In this document: in pieces, positions 48,743 through 61,967 of the stretch | Layout: every line of letters starts with the position of its first letter | Position numbering within the stretch: position 1 is the stretch's first letter | NCBI RefSeq assembly: GCF_000346465.2 | Contig: NC_034013.1 | Location: 6,586,432-6,650,431, forward strand | DNA: 64,000 nucleotides | DNA from: Prunus persica | Lineage: Eukaryota > Streptophyta > Magnoliopsida > Rosales > Rosaceae | Direction: 5' to 3' | Notes under the pieces: model-generated | Database searches by the model: none | The model's input: only the letters and a program-made list of their open reading frames with translations | Told to the model about the DNA's origin: nothing | Translations under genes and position numbers: made by a program

Positions 48743-48915
48743 GTTGAATCATATACATAATGGGCTGGTTTAGATGCTTATGAATTATTTTATTTCTATA
48801 TTAATAGATTAATGAGATTAATTAATAGAATATTAAATAATAGAATATTAAATCCGGTAAGAAGATAAAATCTCAAATAACGAATTCGTGTGAAATCCTT
48901 GTTATTTTTTCTTTT

Positions 48916-50949
48916 TTATTCAGTCGCTACAAGATCAACAATTCCATGAGCTTGGGCTTCTATTGCTGACATAAAAACATCTCTTTCCATGTCTTCGGAT
49001 ACAACCCATAAGGGTTTGCCTGTCCTTTGTGCATAAACCCTTGTGAGGGTTTCGCGCAGCTTCAGTAGTTCTTCCGCTTCCAAGATAAATTCTCCCGTCT
49101 GTGCCTCATAAAAAGAGGCAGCAGGTTGGTGGATCATTACCCTGATGATATAACATAATAAATGTTTATTCTATCTCGCATAATGAAAGGTGAAGAGATA
49201 AAGAATAATAATAAAAAAAAAGATATAATTGAACAACCGTACATGCATCTTCTTTTGCGCATTGCATACGGCTCTATAATGGAATTAACTTTTTTTTTTA
49301 CCTTACTTACACTTACATGGAAAAAATTTTAAATAAATAAATATAGGGCCTATCAGACTCAGGTTGGTAAATGATCCAATAATCACCCTTCTTTTTGGAT
49401 TAGTTCAAAAATACTATGATGGCTTCGTTGCTTTATATTTTATTTCGTTTGTTATTTAGCAATCCCAAAGTTTCTTTTTTTTATTTTCATATTTTTTCAT
49501 AACATAAATATTGTTAAGATTAAGAGCTCCCGGTGTGAAAACAAAAAAGTTTGTGACGCTGAAATAGGACTCTCGATAGATCGTATAAAATCGGAAATGC
49601 CTTTTATCTCATACTACTCTTTCGATACATAATTTAAGGGTAGAAAAAAATTCTTATATCGAATTCGAAGTGCCATGCTATTATTACTTAATATTTATAT
49701 TTCATATAGCGCGAAGGCATAGTCTTCTTTTTTCTCTCAAATCAAATAAAAAACTCATTGGCGCCAAGCGTGAGGGAATGCTAGACGTTTGGTAATTTCT
49801 CCTCCGACCAGAATAAAAGATCCCATTGAAGCGGCTAATCCCATGCATATTGTCTGTATATCTGGTCGCACAAATTGCATAGTATCATAAATAGCCACTC
49901 CGGGTATTACCCATCCGCCAGGAGAGTTTATAAACAAATAAAGATCTTTGGTATCATCCTCTATACTGAGATATACCATAAGACCAATAAGTTGATTCGA
50001 GATCTCGCTATCAACCCCTTGTCCTAAAAAAAGTAATCTTTCTCGATAAAGTCGGTTGATTGGGATAAAGTTGTATCCCTTAGAAACCGTACATGCACCT
50101 TTTGATGCATACGGTTCAACAAAAATCACGAAAAAAAAAAGAATCAATGTGTAAATGTAGATTCTAGCACTTTTTTTTTTTTCATAACAGGCTTTTAACT
50201 TATAAAAAGGGGCTTTTCTTTCATTTTTCAAGAAGGGTGGTTTTTAGCCTGTTTTGTTTATCTATAAAATTTTTTTACTAAACTTATCTAACTAACTTCT
50301 CGTTGATGTATTGTTTCATCAAGATACAATCTAAATCGTGATGTAATTTTCTTGTTCCTGAATGGGCTTCTTCAATTTTTTTTAGGTTTATGCTCTACTC
50401 CGAGTAAAGATACGCCCAATTTGGATTTGCACATATAGGACAAATGCCCCAATACCACGTCCTTTTGCTACGGCTTCCTTTTTCTTTTTTCTTTTTTTCA
50501 ATTTATTTCATGTCTTACAACAAATATTCACCGCATTCATCATATTACTCGATTGATTAACAGTTTGAGATCACTTCTATTTATAAAGAAATAGAATATG
50601 ATATAAATAGTAATCATAAATATATTTATTACCCATTGGTTTTTTTTTCTAAACGGAGCCTGGATACTTCATTTTATTGGCCTAACCAAGCCAACCATAA
50701 AGTATTCTAATTGATAATATTAATCTGTATACCCTCCCGAAAAAATAGATCTAATTGCACTTCACGCTCCAAATTTTTGATAATTCAATCAATCTTTCTT
50801 GGGCGAAAGGGAGGATATCTCGATCGGGGAAGAGAACGAGGAAATACCATATGACCCAATATATCTGACAAGCCGCACTATACGTCAATCCACAATGCAT
50901 CTTCCTCTCCGAGACTTCGAAAAGGTACTCTCGGAACACCAATAGGCAT
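48916..50949 (-). pseudogene. clpP: Plastid-derived ATP-dependent Clp protease subunit ClpP1, three exons
   Basis: Exon 1 (50,949-50,879) encodes [20 protein letters not shown] and is followed by the group II start GTGCGG. Exon 2 (50,058 to about 49,767) encodes [20 protein letters not shown], the catalytic Ser region [16 protein letters not shown] and the catalytic His in KRLAFPHA. Exon 3 (about 49,142-48,916) encodes [20 protein letters not shown] and ends [11 protein letters not shown]. All three exons stay open, and both intron positions are as in plastids. ClpP1 is the stromal serine protease core. Introns need plastid splicing factors, so the copy is a passenger in the nucleus even though its exons look sound. 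Confidence 0.88.
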
Positions 50950-51320
50950 TAAATAAAAGAAAATTAAGTACTATATCTCACTTTGATGTGAAAGCGTAAC
51001 AATGGGTTTATTGTCCTAATAATATTGGCCTTTTATCATATTTTATCCATAGATTGATAAAGTTCATAAAAAAAGATAAAGAAGACAAAATGAATAAAGG
51101 AAAATTCTTACAAATAAGTCCTTTGGATGATGAACAAATATATATATATGCATTCACTCATATAAAATGGTATCAACTCCCCTACCATTGCGTATTGGTA
51201 CTTATCGGGTGTAGAATAGATCTGCTTCTTTTTGTTCCTACGAACAAAATAGTTTCATTATTACTAAAAGTAATTATTACGAAAAGAATCAAACAAATAT
51301 TAATCCTTTCCCCAAGATAA

Positions 51321-52720
<1,400 letters not shown>

Positions 52721-53212
52721 AAAGGGCTTATTACTTTGCTTTTCTGATTTTCTGCGCTCTTAGAAGGTTTTTAAGGGAAAATTAACTTTTCGGAGGAATT
52801 TTAGCTCAAGGTCAGTGGGAGATGAAAGCTAACATCTTGAAGTTCAATCTATGATTTTTATAGAATTTTCTACTAAGCCAATTGGTACAGTATTACAAGT
52901 AAAGTTAGCCCACGTGCAGACAGGACAGTTTCGTATATGTTACGTGAATGTAAAGAAACGGAAGCCTTCCTGAATTTTTCAAGTTACGTGTTATATATGG
53001 TTGGAAAGATAAGACATTTATATTTCTAAAATATATTTTTACTGATTTTTCTACAAGGCCGAAAATCCCCAAATCGTGTGACAATTGGGCTGAGCTGTAT
53101 TTCCCTGTGGAGTTAGGAATTGTGATCTTTACTTTCCTATTTATATTTCTTATTTACCAAGACTTCTTGGACGACTTTGAAGTCAATTTTAGGGTCTAGA
53201 ACTCTGATATAA
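52721..53212 (+). mobile_element. LTR-like sequence, left part, interrupted by the Harbinger elements
   Basis: It is non-coding, with gypsy-LTR-like wording (for example GTGCAGACAGGACAGTTTCG and GGCTGAGCTGTATTTCCCTG). It leads to ACTCTGATATAA, where the Harbinger insertion begins. The sequence continues after 57,627 with GTGATATAAAAGG, a TATA box in the same orientation, so the two pieces probably form one LTR. Its left end is not clear. Confidence 0.5.
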
Positions 53213-53464
53213 GAGCAACTCCACCCATTTGCCCTTAGCCATGGCAAGGGTGGAGCTAGGGCAGCCACTATTCACGTGAATAGTGGTTGCCCTTGCAAAT
53301 AGTATTTTGTGTTTCCACCCATTGCCATGGCTAAGGGCAATTACTATTCATTTTTTTGTTTTTTCCCCCTATTTTTTAGGAAAATAATTAATTTGGGTAA
53401 GATTTCCGGATTCCTACGTGTCAAGACTATTCATAATCAGATAAAATTTCCGGATAAGATTTTT

Positions 53465-53650
53465 GGATTCAAATTTCGGATGAATTTCAAAAATTAAATT
53501 TCAGATAAATTTTTGGGTTCAAATTTCGAATGAATTTCAAAATTCAAATTTCAGATAAATTTGGGTTCAAATTTCGGATGAATTTCAAAATTCAAATTTC
53601 ATACAAATTAGGGTTCAAATTTCGGATGCATTTCAAATTTCAGATAAGAT
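53465..53650 (+). repeat. Short tandem repeats (about 49 bp) in the Harbinger 5' region
   Basis: Units begin at 53,465, 53,515, 53,563 and 53,611 with G(A/G)TTCAAATTTCGGATG, followed by AATTTCAAAATT and AAATTTCAGATAAAT. They lie between the terminal repeat and the transposase gene. Confidence 0.8.
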
Positions 53651-53795
53651 TTTAATCCAATAAAATCAAGCCACGTGGCATGTCTATCTTGCCAAATTTT
53701 TCTATAAAACCAGAGGCTCAGCTCATACCTCTCACACCACATCTTTCTATATTTTCATTTCTCTGAGTTTAGATTTCATATTTCATTCATTCTCA

Positions 53796-55028
53796 ATGGA
53801 AGAATTTAAGAGATGCTTGGAGAGGCAAGAGCGATAAACAAATGAGAGAAACCGTAGAGCAGATGAAATCAATGAGTTGCAGAGACAAGTCGATGAGCAA
53901 GTTGTTATAGCAGTGGCTTTGCAAGATGAAGAGAACCAAGGTCGCCGCCGTGGTTCACAAGTCGGCCGCTGCCGGAATGTGGAAAGACATAGGCATTCTC
54001 GGGGTAAGAATCTTTTGGAAGATTATTTTATCCCAACTTCTTTGTACTCTGATGTTGATTTTCGAAGGCCATTTAGAATGCAACCTCATTTGTTCAATAA
54101 AGTCATGCAAAAGCTTACAGCTGTTATACGAATGTTGGCGTATGGAACATCTGCTGATCAGGTGGATGAGATTGCCCGGATGGGGAAGTCCACTACGTTG
54201 GAGGCTTTGGTAAGATTTTGTCAAGCAGTTGAAACTCTGTATACTAGGGACTACCTGCGTAGACCTACTCCCAGGGACCTCCAACGGCTTCTACAAAAAG
54301 CCGAAGCTCGAGGATTTTCAGGAATGATTGGTAGCATCGACTGCATGCACTGGCAATGGAAGAATTGCCCAACTGCCTGGCAAGGTGATTACGGAAATAG
54401 AAAAGGCCAAAAAAGTATCATCCTTGAAGCTGTTGCTGGCTTCGACACATGGGTTTGGCATGCCTTCTTTGGAGTTGTAGGATCCCAAAATGATCTCAAC
54501 GTGCTGGGTCAATCCCCGGTCTTCAACGATGTATGGAGAGGCCAGGGCCCCAATATCACCTATCAAGTCAATAATACAGTGTACCAGACGGGGTATTATC
54601 TAGCTGACGGCATCTACCCGAGGTGGACCACTTTTGTCAAATCTATTCCGAATCCCCGATCCCAGAAGCAAAAATTATTTGCTACCTATCAAGAGGGATA
54701 CAGGAAAGATGTCGAAAGGTGTTTTGGCATCCTTCAAGCTCGGTGGTTGATTATTCGAGGTGCGATCCGTATGTTTGATGAGGAGATCCTCAGAAGCATT
54801 ATGATGACTTGCATCATCCTAGATAATATGATTGTGGAGGATGAGTATGATTATGATGGTTTAGAGGTCTACGAACCGGATCCAATGAACACGGCCTTGA
54901 CACGGATTTATGAAAGGCCCATGGGGCCAAGTGGAGAACCATTTGAGTCGGAACCGTTGGAGGGATCGTCATTTGATGACCTGAATGATAGATCGATATA
55001 CAGAGATGCAATCTTTGTATATTCATGA
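53796..55028 (+). pseudogene. PIF/Harbinger transposase (DDE), one nonsense codon, otherwise nearly complete
   Basis: The natural ATG is at 53,796 (MEEFKRCLERQER). A TAA at 53,835-53,837 stands where the family pattern suggests Gln (CAA). Beyond it the same frame is open for 397 codons. The catalytic triad is visible: Asp in GMIGSIDCMHWQW, Asp in GVVGSQNDLNVLGQSP, Glu in RKDVERCFGILQARW. A helix-turn-helix-like segment (AVIRMLAYGTSADQVDEIAR) precedes it. About 30 residues usually found between HLFNKVM and KLTAVIRMLAYG are missing without loss of frame. The tail ends MTCIILDNMIVEDEYD plus an acidic stretch. The transposase cuts the element ends together with ORF1. No good ATG follows the stop until residue M of FRMQPHLF, so this copy probably makes no full protein. 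Confidence 0.9.
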
Positions 55029-55404
55029 AATGCGTCAAGTTCACTTGATGGAGCATCTATGGGCGGTGAAAGGCAATGAAGAAGAATGATGGAGCATAGA
55101 TGCTTTGGTTATGTTTTATTTAGTTATGGTTTGGTTGTTTTGTATTTTTATTTATTATGCTTTGGTTGTGGTTTGTTATTATTATTGTGCCTTGTTTGTA
55201 GTTTTTTTTAATTTTTATTTTGTTTTGTTTGAAGTATGGAATATGTTGAATAAAAAGGTAATTTATTGAATGCTTTGTTTATTAAATAACGAAATCTAAT
55301 ACAAGTCATTACGAATTACTACTACTAAAATAAAATACATGAATTACAACAACTTTAAAAGAAAACATGAAAAATACAAATACATAAAAGGTAGGCTAAC
55401 AAAT

Positions 55405-56630
55405 TTAATGGTTTCCATCATTTAACCAATCCATGTTGCTAGGCCCATCATCCCGGAAAAGTCTTCTTCTCATAACATCCCTTCGTTCTAGCTTCCAAAA
55501 TTGTTTTGTTTCAGGGGACATATGACTTGTATCCATGGCCATGGTTTCCCGATCCGTCTTGTCTATATCTTTTTTGCGCAAATACTCCCTTTCTCGTGCA
55601 TATTCAGCTTGAAGGGTCAACTCGTTATCTTGGCGTTTCTGCTCCATTTCAATTCTTAGGCCATTTTGCCTTGCAATTTCCTCCAAAAACTTTGAATTAT
55701 TATTGCTTGAATTACCCACTTTCTTTGCCTTCGAGGCCTTTTGGCCAATGGGCCTCGGCTCCTTTTCCATGGGTGAGTCTTGACTCATAGGAGAATCGAG
55801 AGGTGAATCCGATGCCATTGAATCACAGAGTGGCATCTCGTTTAATACAACGGCGAGACCCGGTGGAATAATTATGAAGCGTTTGCAATATTTCACCACC
55901 TCCCAACATTCATGATGGTTGAAACTTTTTTTGCCACCCCCGGTTGCACCGAACCACATTTGTGCTTGTATCATCTATTTAACAAAAAAATGGAAATGCA
56001 ATAAATATTTAAAATATATTGGATATGCAAGTAACAAAAATAATAATAATGGAAATGCAATTAACCTTACAAATAAATTAGAAGTGCAAGAAATGCAAGA
56101 AATATTAACAACATATTGAAAATGCAAGAAATATTAACAAAATATTGAAAATGCAAGAAATATGAACAAAATATTTAAATTGCAAGAAATATTAACAAAA
56201 TATTGATAATGCAAGAAATATGAACAAAATATTTAAAATGCAAGAAAAATTAACAAAATATTGAAAATGCAAGCAATATTAACAAAATATATATATTAGG
56301 AGATTAAACTTAATAAAACAAAAATTATAAAATACTTACCTCGTTAGTACGATTTTCCCCGCTTCTATAGTTGTCCATCGCTTTTGCTAGGGCAGCTCTC
56401 CATTTTCCGAACTCTTTATTCAGGATTTTCCACCTACTGGATAATGCCATCTCCGTACGAGTAGACCCCGGAATTTTTTCACAAAATTCGGCATGAATTT
56501 TTTTCCACATATGAAAAAATTTCATCTGATTGCCGGACACGGGACAATGACAAATTTGGACCCAAGCCTCACACAAGGAAACATCTTCCATGGTGCTCCA
56601 AGCCCCTCCGATTTCGATAGAAGAAGCCAT
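55405..56630 (-). CDS. PIF/Harbinger ORF1, Myb/SANT-like DNA-binding protein, two exons
   Basis: Exon 1 (56,630-56,340) encodes MASSIEIGGAWSTMEDVSLC, then EAWVQICHCPVSGNQMKFFH, MWKKIHAEFCEKIPGSTRTE and SRWKILNKEFGKWRAAL, a trihelix/Myb-like fold. Exon 2 (55,974-55,405) encodes QAQMWFGATGGGKKSFNHHE, a Pro/Ser-rich stretch, GQKASKAKKVG, a coiled coil (KFLEEIARQNGLRIEMEQKR and on) and a conserved tail MDTSHMSPETKQFWKLERRD. The GTAAGT donor and the TAG acceptor keep the frame, giving 286 residues with no stop. ORF1 partners the transposase and binds the element's subterminal DNA. The intron carries a 29-bp tandem repeat. The C-terminal part matches what is often annotated as a NAM-associated domain. 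Confidence 0.87.
56094..56290 (+). repeat. 29-bp tandem repeat in the ORF1 intron
   Basis: TGCAAGAAATATTAACAAAA-type units start at 56,094, 56,123, 56,152, 56,181, 56,210, 56,239 and about 56,268. The period is 29 bp and the sequence is very AT-rich. Confidence 0.85.
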
Positions 56631-57099
56631 AAAAATATGAAATCAAAATACTAGATGAAAAAGAGGAAAATGTTGAGTAAAGAGTGAATAATAGTAGAAG
56701 TATAAAATGAAATGTATGACGATTGGTGTTGAAAGTGAAGGGTATTGATAGGTATTTATAGAAAAAAATATCAGAAGAATTTTTTAAAAAAATGTACGAT
56801 TTTTTTTCATATTTTTATTGCCCAAAAAAGCCTCAGCCGTAGGATGTATTCGGAGATGCTGATCGGAGGGCTGGGGAGGCGACACATGGCTTATTCCCGT
56901 TGGAGCTGGCGTCGCGCTGACGTCAGCGTGACGCGAGGGCTGACGTCAGCGTCCGCGGGCTGGAGCTCGGGCTCGTCTCGCCTTCGGGCTGGCCCGAGTT
57001 GGTGGGTCCCACACCCCCCCGGGCTTGGGCTGCGCGGTGGAACGCCATTTTTTTTTTCCCCTCGCCTCGGGCTGGGCCCTTCCGTTGGACTTGCTCTTA

Positions 57100-57624
57100 G
57101 AGCAACTCCACCCATTTGCCTTTAGCCATAGCAAGGGGGGAGCTAGGGCAACTACTATTCACGTGAATAGTGGTTGCCCTTGCAAATAGTATTTTGTGTT
57201 TCCAACCCATTGCCATGGCTAAGGGCAATTACTATTCATTTTTTTGTTTTTTTTCACAAATTTTTTAATGAAAATAATTAATTTGGATAATATTTTCAGA
57301 TAAGATTTCCGGGTTCGTACATATCAATATTTATTATAAAATTTATATCTCAATTTTGGTATTTATAGAAAAAATAAAAAGTAATTTTTTGGTATTTTTT
57401 TTTAAAAAAAATTCAAATTTATTGCACAAAAATTGGCTGCCGTTGGATTGGAGAAAAAAATCTGATCGGAGAGACTGTAGCAGCACTGTAGCGCTGACGT
57501 CAGCACCAAAACGAGGGCTGGAGCTCGGGCCAGCCTTGCCCTCGGGTCTGGGCTCTCCGCTGGAAACAAATTTTTGTTTTTTTCTCCCCCCAGCCTTGGG
57601 CTCAGCTCCTTGCTGGAGCTGCTC
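57100..57624 (+). mobile_element. Non-autonomous Harbinger derivative (525 bp), adjacent to the full element
   Basis: It starts GAGCAACTCCACCCATTTGC and shares its first 150 bp or so with the full element, including the palindromic ATTCACGTGAATAGTGG. The 3' part carries GACGTCAGC, GGAGCTCGGGC and GCTGGAGCTGCTC, like the full element's right end. No coding region is left. It is preceded by TTA (57,097-57,099), shared with the full element, and followed by TAA (57,625-57,627). Confidence 0.88.
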
Positions 57625-57627
57625 TAA

Positions 57628-58655
57628 GTGATATAAAAGGTGAGCCAAGGGCCCCATACAAAGGATTCACGTCCTAAGGAGATCAACCGTGCAAGAGGAG
57701 AAAGCTGCCAACGAGTTATTTATTTTCCTTCCTTCTTTTAATTTTCAGTTGTTATGTATTTATTTTTGAGTTCATCCAAGGACACGAGTAACTAATTTCT
57801 TGTTAGTTAGGGTTTAATCTTGAATCCCTAAACATGATTTCAATTTTATAAACAAGTTTGAATGGATTTTCAGTTTCTACAAGCGTGATGATTTCGGTTT
57901 TTCTATGTTATGTGAATTCTGATATTTTGTTTTTTTTGAGTAGCTAACTTGGAAGCATGTATCGGAATTAAATTTTTGTAGAACATAGGTCAACTGCCAT
58001 ATGGAATGTGTTCTTGTTTGCAACGAATAATTGGGTTAAGAACTAGTTATGAGAAATCGATTCTTGAATTCCTAATAACAAATGCCATGCCATGTTTTTG
58101 GGACACTCATACTCTCTTTGATCTTATTGGATTCTTGATTGTTAATTTGAGTAAATGACATACTAGATTTCAATTAAGAATACACGTTTTGATGTAAATG
58201 CCATACACTTTACATACACTTAAGAGAGAATCATACAACTGAAGTCAAATGCCATGATCTTGTTGAGTGTCGTCATCATATTGTTGTTTATGGATGGATG
58301 GATGGATTGATTGATTGATTGATTGATTGATTGTGGATAGTAAGTCCTAGCTATTGTTCTTGATTGATTTTAAACCAATTTCTCCTAAACTCTAATTTAA
58401 ATTATGTTTTCTTTTCTTTTCCTTATTTTGTTTTATTCACAAAATCAAATCAAAACCCCCCTTGGTGTTGGCTTGTGTGTGGAAGTCCTTGTGGTTTCAA
58501 TCTTTATTTTGTTTTCGTGTTTAATTCTGTGACATTGATAAACATCTCTTTAGATCACAATCTCTGTGGGATCGACCCTTGCTTGCTTGCTATACTATCA
58601 TTTGATTTGTGCACTTGCAAGGTTTTTGGGGGAAAGTTAAAAATTACCAACATCC
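57628..58655 (+). mobile_element. LTR or leader of a retroelement, right part
   Basis: It begins with GTGATATAAAAGG (TATA box at about 57,631) and GGGCCCCATACAAAGGATTC, as expected for an LTR R region. It then contains four AATGCCAT-type words (58,080 to 58,256), a short GGAT/TGAT run, TCTGTGGGATCGACCCTTGC and TTGTGCACTTGCAAGG. It ends AAAATTACCAACA at about 58,651. A gag fragment follows. No gene is seen within it. I infer that it is the continuation of the piece at 52,721-53,212. Confidence 0.55.
58292..58333 (+). repeat. Microsatellite (GGAT)n (TGAT)n
   Basis: Four GGAT units pass into seven TGAT units. It lies inside the retroelement leader. Confidence 0.9.
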
Positions 58656-58669
58656 ATCGGCCCCCTTAG

Positions 58670-58855
58670 ATGAAGCCAGGCCCTGGCCCCTTGACAGAGT
58701 GTATCCTCAACTATCGACAGGAAAAGGATATTCAACCACTCAGCATCGCCTTCTACACGGGTAAGGAAGACCTCCTGACCCACATCCAAACCTTTCATTC
58801 TTCCCTAGGATGCAAGGGTCTTAGTGATGAAAGCATGTGCCTTTTCTTTCATTAA
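58670..58855 (+). pseudogene. Short gag-like fragment of a gypsy element
   Basis: The frame MKPGPGPLTECILNYRQEKD then IQPLSIAFYTGKEDLLTHIQ and TFHSSLGCKGLSDESMCLFF resembles the start of a gypsy gag core: the y.G..D...Hi..F pattern followed by a g.sD...C..F segment. It stops at TAA (58,853-58,855). It lies just after an LTR-like end, in the right orientation for gag, but the primer-binding site and the rest are missing. Confidence 0.6.
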
Positions 58856-59985
58856 ATAACAAGCCTTTTCTTTCATTAAACTACATAAAGCAGAAGAACC
58901 ACAGCCAATGATGAAGACAACAATATGATTGAAATCTCATATGAACCCATGTTCGAAATCTCTTGTACATGAAAATGTAATTGAAAGGCAAAAGAGTCCG
59001 CTACTTTACTTCCATTGGCTACTTTACTTCCATTGGCTGATAACAAAAACTATGATTGACTAATTGAAAGGCAAATTGAAATAACAAACCAGATGTCATG
59101 ACAACAGCTTGTACCCTTTCTAATTAGAGGCATCTGACCTACAAGCTCATGTAGTTAACACCCTACCTCATACAACCTTCATATGGAGCTTCCAGTTCCA
59201 AGCAATGTTTGGTCAAATTGAAAGAAAAAGATGCCATGACATTTGAATCAACAATGTTCGAACTTGTTAAAGCTTCTTTCGTTTGTGTGTTGCAGAAAGT
59301 TAACATATATTTTAGTGATTTTTAAACGTGACAGTTAGGAACTGCTTTAGTTTGCGTCGAGCACTTGGAAGGCCATAACTTGGAGCTCAGTTAACCATTT
59401 TGCGAATGCAAGCACTCGTTTTGACACGTTTTTTCGTGATCTATACACTGGGCAGGAGAAGAATTCTGCATGAGGACAGGTTGGTAGATGAACTGGCACC
59501 CTAAAGTTGCTGTTAAAACGAGTTCAAACTTTGAAAGGTCATAACTTTGCGCTCGGGTGTCCGATTGGGGCAATTTTTTTTTTGATTTGATGTATCTTTT
59601 CGAGATCTATGAGGTCCCAAGTCGCTGAAAGCGGCTTGACTTCTGCAGACCCCCAAAAAACCCTGTTTTCCGCTCTAAAACTAGATTACATCTTCCCAAT
59701 GTAACGGCACAGACAGGTTTTCGTACATTTTCTTAATGTCATGCAAACAAAACTTTAGTTTTGAACATAGGAGACAGTAAGTGATGGGCGGACTCATTTT
59801 TTATGGGTCAAAAAGCTGTATTACGGTAGCAATATAGTATGGAGAGTTGTGTTCAAGTATATAAAACTAGCAACAATATTCAAATGTTTAACGTTAGATG
59901 GGCTGGTTTTTGTTTTAATTATCAACTTCAGGGTCCGAGGTTCAAGTCACAGAGAGGGCACACTTGGGGGTTTTTTTTGAATATT
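58856..59985. other. Non-coding, retroelement-leader-like stretch
   Basis: No open frame with recognisable similarity is present. A segment at 59,360-59,640 (GGCCATAACTTGGAGCTC, GGTCATAACTTTGCGCTCGG, GTCCGATTGGGGCA) contains a twice-used wording typical of plant retroelement leaders. A tRNA B-box-like GGTTCAAGTC at about 59,938 lacks a convincing A box. Confidence 0.45.
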
Positions 59986-60082
59986 TTTAAGTATTTTTAA
60001 GTGAGACGGCTTTGCGCCAGGTGTGTACAACATGTGCTGTCGACAAATGCCGAAGCAAGCTACCTTGGGAATTTCTTGGGCA

Positions 60083-60320
60083 CGCCATGGGCATTTCTTG
60101 GGATTGCGTTGAATGGGCATGTCTTGGGAATGCGTTGAATTGACACTCCTTGGGCATCCATTGAATAGGCACCTGTTGGGCATGCGTTGAATGGGCATGT
60201 CTTGGGAATGCGTTGAATTGACACTCCTTGGGCATGCGTTGAATATGCACCTGTTGGACATGCGTTGAATTGACACTTCTTCGGCATTCGTTGAATGGGC
60301 ACTTTTTGGGCATGATGTGC
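60083..60320 (+). repeat. Tandem repeat of about 30 bp at the array's left edge
   Basis: Units such as TTGGGCATGCGTTGAATGGG, TTGGGAATGCGTTGAATTGA and TTGGGCATCCATTGAATAGG alternate, with a 60-bp super-period in places. They grade into the GGCATGCC array to the right. Frames on the minus strand through this stretch (for example IQRMPK repeats) are by-products of the repeat. Confidence 0.8.
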
Positions 60321-61967
60321 GCATGCTGTGTGCATGATGTGAGCAGGCAGTGTGCAAGGCAATGCAAAGCAAACCACGCCATCGTAAGCTCTCATAAGCA
60401 AGTCACTTTGTCGGAATGACTTGAATGGGAGCAAAGGCAAGGCCACTGCATGCCAACGCAAGCCAAAAACACGGCATGCCAAGGGCAAGGCAACGCATGG
60501 CTTGAATGGCTTTGGCTTGGTGTAGGCCACATCATGGGCACAATATGCCAAGGCAAGACAAGCCATCCAAAGCCTCGAATAGCCTTACTTTCTCGGAATG
60601 CCTTGAATGATGAGCAATGCAAAGGCAACGCAACGCATGGGTCTAGGCCACATCTTGGGCATGGCATGGGTTTAGGCCACATCTTGGGCATGCCAACGCA
60701 AGGCAAGGCAAGCCACGACATCCGAAGACTCCAATAGCCTCACTTTCTCGGAATGCTTTGAATGGGCAGGCATGCCTTCCTTCAAATTCTAACGACATCT
60801 GAAGCACGTTGTGTGCATGATGTGGGCAGCAATGCCAAAGCCAAGCATGGCATGTCAAGCTTCCAATAGCCTCACTCTCGAAATGCCTTGAATGGGGAGC
60901 AATACCAAGGCCAAAACAAGGCAAGGCAAGGCCAAGGCATGACATGCCAACGCATTGCAAGGCAAGGAATGCCAAGGCCACGCCATGCCAAGCTTCCAAT
61001 AGCCTCACTTTCTAGAAATGCCTTGAATGGGGCAATGCCAAGGCAGCAATGCCAAGGCCAAGCCAAGGACATCCCAACGCAAGGCAAGCCAAGGCATTAC
61101 ATCCCAACGCAAGGCAAGGAAAGGCATGACATCCCAACGCAAGGCAAGGCAAGGCATGTTAAGGCCACGGCAAGGCATGTTAAGGCCAAGGCATGCCAAG
61201 GCCAAGGCACGACATGCCAACGCAAGGCAAGACAAGGCATGTTAAGGCCATGGCAAGGCATGTTAAGGCCAAGGCATGCCAAGGCCAAGGCACGACATGC
61301 CAACGCAAGGCAAGGCATGCCAAGCTTCCAATAGCCTCACTTTGTCGGAATGCCTTCAATGGGGCAATGCCGGGGCCAAGCCAAGGCACTACATGGCAAG
61401 GTAAGGCAAGGCAAGGGATGTAAAGGCCAAGGCATGCCAAGGCCAAGGCACGACATGCCAACGCAAGGCAAGGCAAGGCAAGGCAAGGCATGTCAAGGCC
61501 AAGGCATGTCAAGGCCAAGGCATGCCAAGGCCAAGGCACAACATGCCAACGCAAGGAAAGGCAAGGCAAGGCAAGGCATGCCAAGGCCAAGGCACGACAT
61601 GCCAACGCAAGCCAAGGCAAGGCATGCCAAGCTTCCAATAGCCTCACTTTGTTAGAATGCCTTGAATGGGGCAATGCGAAGGCCAAGCCAAGGGAAGGCA
61701 AGGCAAGGCATGTCAAGGCCAAGGCAAGGCATGCCAAGGAATGCCAAGGCCAAGGCACGACATGCCAACACAGGCCAAGGCAAGGCATGCCAAGCTTCCA
61801 ATAGCCTCACTTTGTTAGAATGCCAAGGCCAAGGCACGACATGCCAAGGGAAGACAAGGGAAGGCAAGGCAAGGCATGTCAAGGGCAAGGCAATCCAAGG
61901 CCACGACATGCCAAGGCCACGGCATGCAAACGCCATGGCACGACATGCCAACGCAAGGCAAGGCAAG
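60321..61967. repeat. Low-complexity array based on GGCATGCC, AAGGC and CACGACATGCC, left part
   Basis: Strings such as GGCATGCCAAGGCCAAGGCA and CGACATGCCAACGCAAGGCA are repeated in irregular numbers between marker segments (AAGCTTCCAATAGCCTCACT, then TTGAATGGGGCAATGCC). Markers occur near 60,870, 60,994, 61,325, 61,635 and 61,796, with older versions at 60,575 and 60,730. Spacing varies from about 120 to 330 bp. Both strands hold long frames made of Ala, Leu, Cys, His, Lys and Gln codons only. I do not regard these as genes. Confidence 0.9.

Larger units (their letters stand above)
53213..57096 (+). mobile_element. PIF/Harbinger DNA transposon, 3.9 kb, with transposase and ORF1
   Basis: The ends are GAGCAACTCCACC (53,213) and GTTGGACTTGCTC (57,096), good terminal inverted repeats of this superfamily. 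TAA precedes it and TTA follows it; both fit the TWA target preference. It carries both required genes, a DDE transposase on the plus strand and a Myb/SANT-like ORF1 on the minus strand, in convergent order. The 3' subterminal region (56,850-57,090) is GC-rich with repeated GACGTCAGCG and GGGCTGG words. Confidence 0.9.

Noticed and set aside
59935..59950. Second B-box-like word GGTTCAAGTC near the array
   Set aside because: The A-box candidate upstream does not match, and no tRNA fold or SINE structure is visible.
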